This document shows, one piece after another, positions 57,426 to 64,000 of a stretch of 64,000 nucleotides of DNA. Position 1 is the first letter of the stretch. The number at the start of each line of letters is the position of its first letter. The DNA comes from Marasmius tenuissimus (lineage: Eukaryota; Basidiomycota; Agaricomycetes; Agaricales; Marasmiaceae). A model generated the notes under the pieces. That model was not told the origin of the DNA. It did not search any database and was given only the letters and a program-made list of their open reading frames with translations. The stretch spans positions 2,914,001 to 2,978,000 of the forward strand of contig JAQOTA010000054.1 of the NCBI GenBank assembly GCA_029532415.1. Reading direction: 5' to 3'. A program made the position numbers and the translations under genes.

Positions 57426-59463
57426 ATGTCTTCTCTATCCCATCTTTCTTCGGTTGATAGAGCCCTCTTCCAGCGTTTCGGCTTTGGACCTACTCGGAGG
57501 GTAGAAGACCCCATTGTTCACCATGCTTTCGAGCGCCACGTCCAACATCAGCCAGAGGCAATTGCCGTAGAAGACCCTTCAAAATCCACCATAACTTATT
57601 CCCAACTCGACCGCCAAGCAAACCGTCTCGCCCGTCGTCTACGTGCCCAAGGAATTCGGCCCGGAACGAGAGTTTGCATTGTCGCGAAACGTTCCATTCC
57701 TTTGGTGGTCGCCATCCTGGCTGTTTTGAAGAGTGGTGGACAGTATGTTCCCCTCGACGCCGTCACCATCACAGACGAGACTCTACAATTCGTTCTTGAA
57801 GATTCATGCCCGAGAATGGTGTTAACGATGGAGGAATTTTTGCAACGGATTGTCAACAACGTTCCTACTATCGTGCTGGAGGATGCTATTCGGGAGGATG
57901 AGCTGACAAACGCATCCTCCGATAAAGTCGAGGATCTGTCTTCGCCCTCCGACGGCGTCTATTGTATTTACACCTCGGGTACAACAGGCGAGTGACGTCC
58001 CAGCTACGTTGTTCTGTTCTGACTTATTTCATTTCAGGGAGACCGAAGGGAGTGGATGTAAAGCATGAAGGCGCGTCGAACGGTGAGTATTGCACGGCGT
58101 TCACAGACCGCTGTTTTTTTACTCACCAATTCTATAGTGATCAGTGGCGCACCCGGGAACGTAGGGATGCAACCTGGCATGCGGGTCGCTCAGCTTCTGA
58201 ACATCGCGTTTGACATGGGCGCCTGGGAGATTCTAGGCTCGTTATACAACGGATGTACCCTCTGCATGAGGGGAAACACCTCAAAAGAATGGGTATCGTT
58301 GTTGAAGACGGTGGACATCGTCATATCCACCCCGAGCATCCTTGCACGACACGACCCTGAAAACTACCCCAACATCAAGCATGTCATCGTCGGAGGAGAG
58401 CCTTGTTCTCAAAGTGAGTCAGTCTCACAGTATGGGAAACTTTGTTAGTTCAAGCATTGAACCGAATTACTCGTAGGTCTGGCTGACCGATGGGCGGAAT
58501 GCACCAACTTCAACAACTGTTGTGGCCCGACAGAGATCTCGATATGTAACACCGTTCAGCCTCACACGCCGGGATACCCACTTTCTATTGGCAAACCTAT
58601 TCCCAACACGAATGTCTATATTCTTTCCTACGACACTCCTGAGCCGACCGCGCTTCCTATCGGTGAAGTTGGATGCATGTGGGTCGGTGGCATCGGTACG
58701 GGCACTTCCTACCTCAACCTACCTGAAAAGACAGCAGAGCGTTGGAGAAAGGATCCCTTCGTCGAGGGTGGTATGATGGTCAACACGGGCGACCTTGGTC
58801 GGTGGCGCAAAGATGGCCAACTCGATCATATGGGTCGCGTGGATGATCAGGTCAAGGTCAAGGGCTTCCGAGTGGAGTTGGATGGTGTTACTACAGCTAT
58901 GCGTGTGAGTGCCATAGCTTGAACGAGTCGCGGCGTGACGCTGATAATTTGGTCTCCAGCGATACGAGGCTGTTCACAACGCGGTAGCACTCCTCATAGA
59001 TTCTCAACTATGGGGCTTCGTCACCCCTTCGACCGTTGATGTCGGGGAGGTCAAACGCTCAACAGCGGAGATTCAGCCTTACTATGCCGTCCCAACTCAT
59101 TACCTGGCTCTGGACGACTTCCCGATGACACGTAACGGCAAGATAGACAAACGAGCCTTGACGATACGGGCTCAAGAACTCATGGGGACTTCCGCTCCGG
59201 CATTGCAGCCGTGTGCATCACCATCTGCCGCTCCTGCTCCTGACGGCAGTGAGGACAGCTCAACACCTTCATCAGACTTCTTGCCAACTCCAAGGGACGA
59301 GACCGATGAATCACAGTTCGCGTTTGATAATGATGGGTCTGGACAGGAAACATTTTCGGATGTTTTGTCAGATGATGCCTTCGATTCTCTGAAGATGGAC
59401 GATAAATCGGGGTCCCTCCAAGGGGATGTTTTCAAGAAACTCCGGATCGCTTGGGCTGCTTAA
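57426..59463 (+). CDS. Stand-alone NRPS-like adenylation enzyme without carrier domain
   Basis: An ANL-superfamily enzyme that should activate a carboxylic acid, probably an amino acid, as the acyl-AMP. Motifs: A1/A2-like ITYSQLDRQANRLARRL and VAILAVLKSGGQYVPLD; A3 YTSGTTG|RPKGV split by an intron (57969-58052); A4 IAFDMGAWEIL; A5 NNCCGPTE; A7 NTGDLGRW; A8 GRVDDQVKVKGFRVEL; and A10 NGKIDKRAL with the catalytic Lys. By motif alignment the specificity positions read D-M-W-S-I-G-C-I-C-K; the Asp at the first position fits binding of an alpha-amino group (tentative). No carrier (LGGxS), condensation or reductase domain follows. The protein ends in about 95 residues of Ser/Pro/Asp-rich tail (FSDVLSDDAFDSLKMDD). 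The start at 57426 has the Kozak-like context CCACCATGT. About five introns. Confidence 0.87.
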
Positions 59464-60623
59464 TCCCGACTTTCTTTTGTGCCTCTATTGCATGCTGCTT
59501 TTTTATTACGTGTGGATTATTGGTTTTGGAATTCCTTGGACACCTGTTGACATAAATTACTAGTATCTTTCTTGACTAGCCTCGACTTCATCCATTCACT
59601 TGTGTGTACATTCTTTTAATTTAGGGACCCAGCCCGCTCGGCCCGTTCCCGTTCTTTCACTGCTCTCGCTCTTTTTTTTGATCGATTGGGACTAGCGATA
59701 AATTATTCTCCTCCCCTTTGTGCTACAGGACTTGATTGTTGTTTCCATCTTACATGATATATCTATCCACCGTGTCACAATGGCGGCGGTTGTTGTGCTA
59801 TTCTAGATAGGATAGAATCCTTTGTCCATCTGTCGGAGTCGCTCTGTCTCCCCCTCCCGGTATTAGGCCGCCTCCATTCTATCAATGGACACTGATAGTG
59901 GGGCGCTCGAATGAACGACTTACCACAAATGGGAAGGTCGAGTACCAGTATGACCTACCATGTCCGACTATCCCCCCCTCCCTACCCTAGGTACCACGCA
60001 TTCTCGAGCGGCGGTCCCAGAAAATGTCAGTTCCACGAACAATCATGATCAAGGGCCCACCGCCTCCTTTCAGTGTTTTACACACGCCTCGACGTGATAC
60101 TAATGCTATACTTCAAATTTGCGACCTGGTTCCTCGACAATTGCCAAAGATTGCCAGACCCAGACGGCCTCATCATTATTTTTGGCATTGGGATTTACTC
60201 GGCAGGTCACTATGATTTCTCTTGGCCTTCGATGCTTTTTCTATGACAAAATGGTGATATTAATAAACACTGTACGCCGCTGACATACGATGAACAGATC
60301 TCCCACCCGGGTGTCCTGGCCGTTATCCTGGAAGGTACCAAGCCTTGAAGGCTGCCGCGCGCCATTTGTAACCAAACCGACGCAGATAATCCACGAGTAC
60401 CGCCGAAGTAACTAACGAAAAATTTAGGACCAAAAGGCATAGGCTGCGGGAGCACGCATGTAAGTAGTCAAAGAGTACACACATACATCCGATGAGATAG
60501 CAGGTAGGAAGCAGATATGTAAGCAACAAATTCAAGAATAAGGATTAGTGTCCGATGCCAAAACCAAAACCTCTACACAAGTCCAAGAAAAGATTCCAAT
60601 TTGTCCCGATTCGATTTTTAGCC
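59464..60623. other. Intergenic, no supportable gene
   Basis: About 1.2 kb between the adenylation enzyme (+) and the transporter (-), tail to tail. It holds poly-T tracts near 59500 and 59670 and short frames without recognisable features. Confidence 0.5.
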
Positions 60624-61808
60624 TCAGTCTCTTTCTTTTTCTTTCGACTCTTCGTTTCGCTCGACGAGTTGTTGCGACTCGATGTCGGATTTGGGTGGTG
60701 CGGGTTTGCTGGGCTCTTGAGCCTTGATGTAAGTGTACAGGAGCGTTCCGACCAAAATTGTGAAGACGGAGGCAGCTCGTTGACTGTTGAATAAGAAGAC
60801 TAAGTAGGATAGATGTCGGAATCGTGGTGGATCATCCGTACCTCGTGAAGACATCACCAAAAATTCTGACACCCAAAAACACCTGAAGAACACTGCGAGC
60901 AGCCTGATAAGGGATGAGTCGAGTCAGACGAGCCAGAAAAGAGAAGGGAAAGTAAGGACTTACACTGGAGAACATATGGGTGACTGGACTGGTCACTTTG
61001 ACGCTCAGAATTCCAGCGATACTGATCAAGAAACCGAACACTCCGGTGACGAGGTTTCCCCACGCGAACGTTGACCAGTCCCAGTCAAGACTTCCGGTCA
61101 TCGCGTAGAACTCGAAGACCTCTCCCTTCAACATGGCAAATGCTCCGAGGAGAACAGCTGATCCCAAGTTGGACCAGAAGGACAGCATCGTGCTATTTCC
61201 GTTCACATGGGGTAAGGATGATTTGACCAAGACCGCGTGAAGTGCGATGGAGAGTGATGATAGGAAGCCGTAGAAGAGGGCTAAAGGTGTCGGGACTGAT
61301 TTCTCAGGGAGGTTGCTCGAGAATGAAGTGCCGATGAGGAATCCTAGAGTTACGATGGATGCACAACCGACAACAGAGAGTGATGGCCGTTGTCCACTGT
61401 TAAGGGAGACTACGAGGATGGTCAATGGGAGAACCATTCCACGAGCAATCTGATAGAAAGCTGCCTCCACGTCACGCAAACATAGAGCGTTGAACACAAA
61501 TCCGGCAGAATCTATGACCATGAGAGGCGTCAATTTCCGAGCCGTTGCCATGTCCAAGGTGGGGAGTTGCACAAGGGAAGTGATGAAAGAGGTAGCGATC
61601 AGGAGGGCAACTGTCGTGACGGATTGGAAGAACATGAAGAGAACGGTGAGGTTTGGTGCGGCGTTGAGAACCATTTTGTTCACGAAAACCATCTAATCAC
61701 AAAGGCCCCTCAGTCATTGAACATCATGAAATTGCATACTAGACGTACCACAAGGGCAGCTACCATGTAGAAGCCCACCACACCCACTACTTGCAGGGAT
61801 ACGGCCAT
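60624..61808 (-). CDS. Nucleotide-sugar transporter, GDP-fucose-transporter-like (SLC35C/TPT family)
   Basis: A drug/metabolite-transporter-superfamily protein expected in Golgi or ER. The start at 61808 gives MAVSLQVVGVVGFYMVAALV, an N-terminal span. VNKMVLNAAPNLTVLFMFFQ, LTPLMVIDSAGFVFNALCLR and AAFYQIARGMVLPLTILVVS match the family. LGFLIGTSFSSNLPEKS and FWSNLGSAVLLGAFAMLKG follow. The hallmark VTSPVTHMFSSAARSVLQVF continues into LGVRIFGDVFTR, with two introns (one at about 60963-60902). The last exon encodes AASVFTILVGTLLYTYIKAQ and a charged tail ending EESKEKERD; no KKxx retrieval signal. Three introns. Sugar specificity cannot be read; GDP-mannose and related sugars are alternatives. 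Confidence 0.85.
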
Positions 61809-63340
61809 GATGAGTGACGAAGGGTAAGAAACGAGCGAATAGGTTGATTTGGTGAAGGTGGTTATGTGAAATGTAACGAGCGTGCGGGATACCGAGATGG
61901 GCGTCCTGAAGGGAGAACCCTGAAAAGGCCCGCCAGCAATGACAGCACTTCGGATCTGAAGTGATGTCGGCACTCCGGACAGTTAAATTCAGCGTGGAGA
62001 AAAATTTTCTGAATGGATCTTTCAATCTATCGAAGTGTTCAGGAACACAAACTTGCCGCACGGCCGGCAGCATACCGGAAGACAGCAAAGCTGTAGAGCC
62101 TCAAAGGCTTTCAAGATGGCTGACCCACGAGAAAAGAGGAAGAGAACATGAGAACATAGGAAATAAAGTAAGTGGCGCAGCGACCTAGGAGTAAGAGCTC
62201 AGTAGAGCTATGTGCTCGATCCGGCGAACCAGTAGCTCTGGCAAGTGGGTAATTTGGAATTGAGTAGAATAAAATGAGTAGGTAAGGGGACAGGCTGAAG
62301 GCTCTCGAAACATTGGTGGAGGAGCAAGGGTATTGACAGTGACAGAGGCGTGCAGCGACAACCCATTGGAACTTGACGTCAGATGGCCACCAGTGTAAAT
62401 TTAGGATTCGAATATAGGCCAGGGTCCTCTGATGGTTTCGATGGGTCCCCCGTCCCCTATATGTGATGAAACTGAGCCTGAGTACAGAGGACTCGCTTGA
62501 GAATTTGGCAGCATAACAGGTGGCGGGGTAGGCCTGCTCTAGGTTGTCCCAGACTCCAGAAGACATGGAGCTCAAAAAAACAGTGGGCAACTTTGCGCGG
62601 AGAATATCGAGAGATACGTAGTGGTGAACGTTCATGGAGATTCGCAACTTGCAAGTTTCGCGATTGTGCAGTTCGGGCTTAGCCGGGGTGATTCACACGA
62701 TCTTGTGACCTTACATATGTTTATTTTGGCGCGTCAACAACGCGTCGAGTGTCAACTTGTCATCGCACCACCATCATTCTCTTCTCAATCAAAGCAGCTC
62801 TCGGAAAAGCAGCTTTTCTCGCCTTTCCATCAGGAGCATCAGTCAATTTCTCGAGGGTGCTACTTCAATACGTGAAGCCTACGTTTCATCTATTGAACTC
62901 ACCTTGATTGAGTTACAACGATTATGTGGCCTCGAAACATCGTCCTCCCAGCTCAGCGATCAGCTAAAACAAGTGCTATCTTACCATTCAGGTAGGTCGT
63001 GGTATGTGTGACTTGTTGACGAGTAATCCGGGCATTGTCGGACCTGTGTAACCATCATTCATTTTGCAAAAGCTGTTGTCTTACGCGCAGAATTTTGGTT
63101 TCAATCTAGCTATTGGGACTAGCACTGATCTGGTCTCAGACAGCTCCTTCCACTCAACTATAATCTGTCAGGCCTGTCAGGCAAGTATGTCGACAGGGAT
63201 CGACATGGATTGCAAAGGAGCCTCACAGCCTTGCCTTATACCACATAATTTGAATACTTATTAGCTGAATGCGCGGACGTTCAGTCTTTTAACAAGGCTT
63301 CTAATGGTGGTCCAGATATTCCCTCTTTGCTCCCATCATT
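61809..63340. other. Transporter promoter and region of doubtful frames
   Basis: About 1.5 kb. A minus-strand 178-codon frame (62111-62647) has no recognisable domain and I do not call it. On the plus strand, 62757-63008 encodes a helical-looking segment (SRLSIRSISQFLEGATSIRE, SSIELTLIELQRLCGLETSS). It may splice (donor at 62991, acceptor about 63091) into a short end; see findings. Confidence 0.4.
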
Positions 63341-64000
63341 ATGCTGCTCGCTCATTCACCCACCACCCCAGATGTCGAGCAGTATCGAGGTCTCCGTGAC
63401 GACGACTATGAAGAGACGATGGTCGACGACTTTGGAAAAAAATCTCTTGTGCCGACGAGCCTACATCCATCTCACAGTCTGCCATCTGGAAACGAAACGG
63501 GCCTGGACAAAAAGCTGAAAAGCAATGGTTATTCCAGCTCTGATCAGCATCGCCTAGGCCTCACTCCTGTACTGCCCGCTTTGATATCCTCCCTTGTTAT
63601 AGGTAGCATGGCATCTCTACTTCTCGCATGGGTGTTCACACGGCGAATCACTTCCCATCCGTCCGACGAGGATACATTTTTCCATTCCGCTGTCGTTGTT
63701 GCTGAGGGCCGACAGAGTGGCATCACCAAATTCCTTGGTCAGATGCTGGGGACCAAACAGACTGTGACTGCAAACACAGAGACAACAATGTATGTCCTGG
63801 CAATGTCTTCTGTTGCGGTAGGTTCCAGCACGCTAGCTACTCTTTTCTCGGCAGTGTTTAATTTACGCCAAACAGGTTTACACGGTATCCTTCACGGCGC
63901 CTCTCATACTGGGCGTGTTCGGATATTGGATGGCGGCCAACTGGATTCGTAGCCAGGAACGTCAGCGTAGAGATGGTCTCCCGACACCGACGCAATACGG
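63341..64000 (+). CDS. Uncharacterised fungal membrane protein, 5' part (cut by window edge)
   Basis: I do not recognise a named family, but the sequence looks like a genuine coding region. The start MLLAHSPTTPDVEQYRGLRD is followed by an acidic, disordered cytosolic-type segment. A membrane span follows (LTPVLPALISSLVIGSMASLLLAWVF). A soluble loop (HSAVVVAEGRQSGITKFLGQ) leads to an intron: donor after MYVLAMSSVA at about 63817, acceptor AAACAG at about 63874. The next exon encodes YTVSFTAPLILGVFGYWMAA (a second span) and then NWIRSQERQRRDGLPTPTQY up to the window end. The spliced frame is open throughout, which supports the model. Proteins of this layout are common in Agaricomycetes as hypothetical multi-pass proteins (general impression, not checked). 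Confidence 0.65.

Noticed and set aside
62111..62647. 178-codon minus-strand open frame
   Set aside because: No domain, no compositional sign of coding and no splice partners; length alone is weak evidence in a genome of about 50% GC.
1..64000. Transposons, CRISPR arrays or prophage-like regions
   Set aside because: No transposase, reverse-transcriptase or integrase frames, no long direct or inverted repeats, and no spaced repeat arrays were seen; the window is a eukaryotic gene-dense region.

Overview
The window reads as nuclear chromosomal DNA of a filamentous basidiomycete, most likely a mushroom-forming Agaricomycete. This is inferred from dense genes on both strands, many short introns (about 50-70 nt), and a typical set of families: a GH71 alpha-1,3-glucanase, an S28 peptidase, an SH3/WW/RasGEF protein, a fungal F-box protein, a Spo14-type phospholipase D, and PPC89 and Spo7 orthologues. 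I found no viral, plasmid or CRISPR sequence and no recognisable transposon. Gene models were joined by eye from splice sites and family conservation. Introns were not verified with transcripts.

Layout, left to right. 1-2105 (-) is the N-terminal part of PRP8, cut by the window edge. 2473-8346 (-) is phospholipase D (Spo14/PLD1 type). 8612-10317 (-) is a secondary-metabolism-like FAD dehydrogenase. It is divergent from 11225-13698 (+), a secreted S28 serine peptidase. 13863-16020 (-) is a lactose-permease-type sugar transporter. 16759-16832 (+) is tRNA-Val(AAC). 17106-19255 (-) is the GH71 glucanase. 19870-23308 (-) is a PPC89/Cep57-type spindle-pole-body protein, divergent from 23520-24815 (+), Spo7. 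24956-26833 (-) is an FHS-type sugar transporter, divergent from 27188-30948 (+), BMS1. 32595-35003 (-) is an F-box protein. 37127-38764 (-) is a CobW/ZNG1 metal-chaperone GTPase, divergent from 38906-39979 (+), a STYX-like pseudophosphatase. 40042-41500 (-) is an ER nucleotide-sugar transporter (SLC35B1/Hut1), divergent from 41827-45612 (+), EFL1/RIA1. 45959-50477 (+) is the SH3-WW-RasGEF. 51775-54592 (+) is an amino-acid permease. 54784-56567 (-) is a condensation-like acyltransferase, divergent from 57426-59463 (+), a stand-alone NRPS-like adenylation enzyme. 60624-61808 (-) is a GDP-fucose-transporter-like protein. 63341-64000 (+) is a partial membrane protein.

How they work together. Most genes are housekeeping: splicing (PRP8), 40S and 60S ribosome maturation (BMS1, EFL1), phospholipid signalling (PLD, Spo7), spindle pole (PPC89), Ras signalling (RasGEF) and secretory-pathway glycosylation (two nucleotide-sugar transporters). 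Accessory genes lie at 8.6-19 kb (secreted hydrolases, a sugar importer, an oxidoreductase) and at 51.8-59.5 kb. In the second stretch an amino-acid permease, an acyltransferase and a carrier-less adenylation enzyme sit together and may form a minimal amino-acid-modifying pathway.

Most notable observations: two GC-AG introns (one in PRP8 itself); a 25-nt micro-exon; a one-base reading-frame break in BMS1; an Arg-to-Leu change in the phosphatase signature of the STYX-like protein; a stop-free 69-nt intron inside a WW-like module of the RasGEF; and the adenylation/acyltransferase pair.
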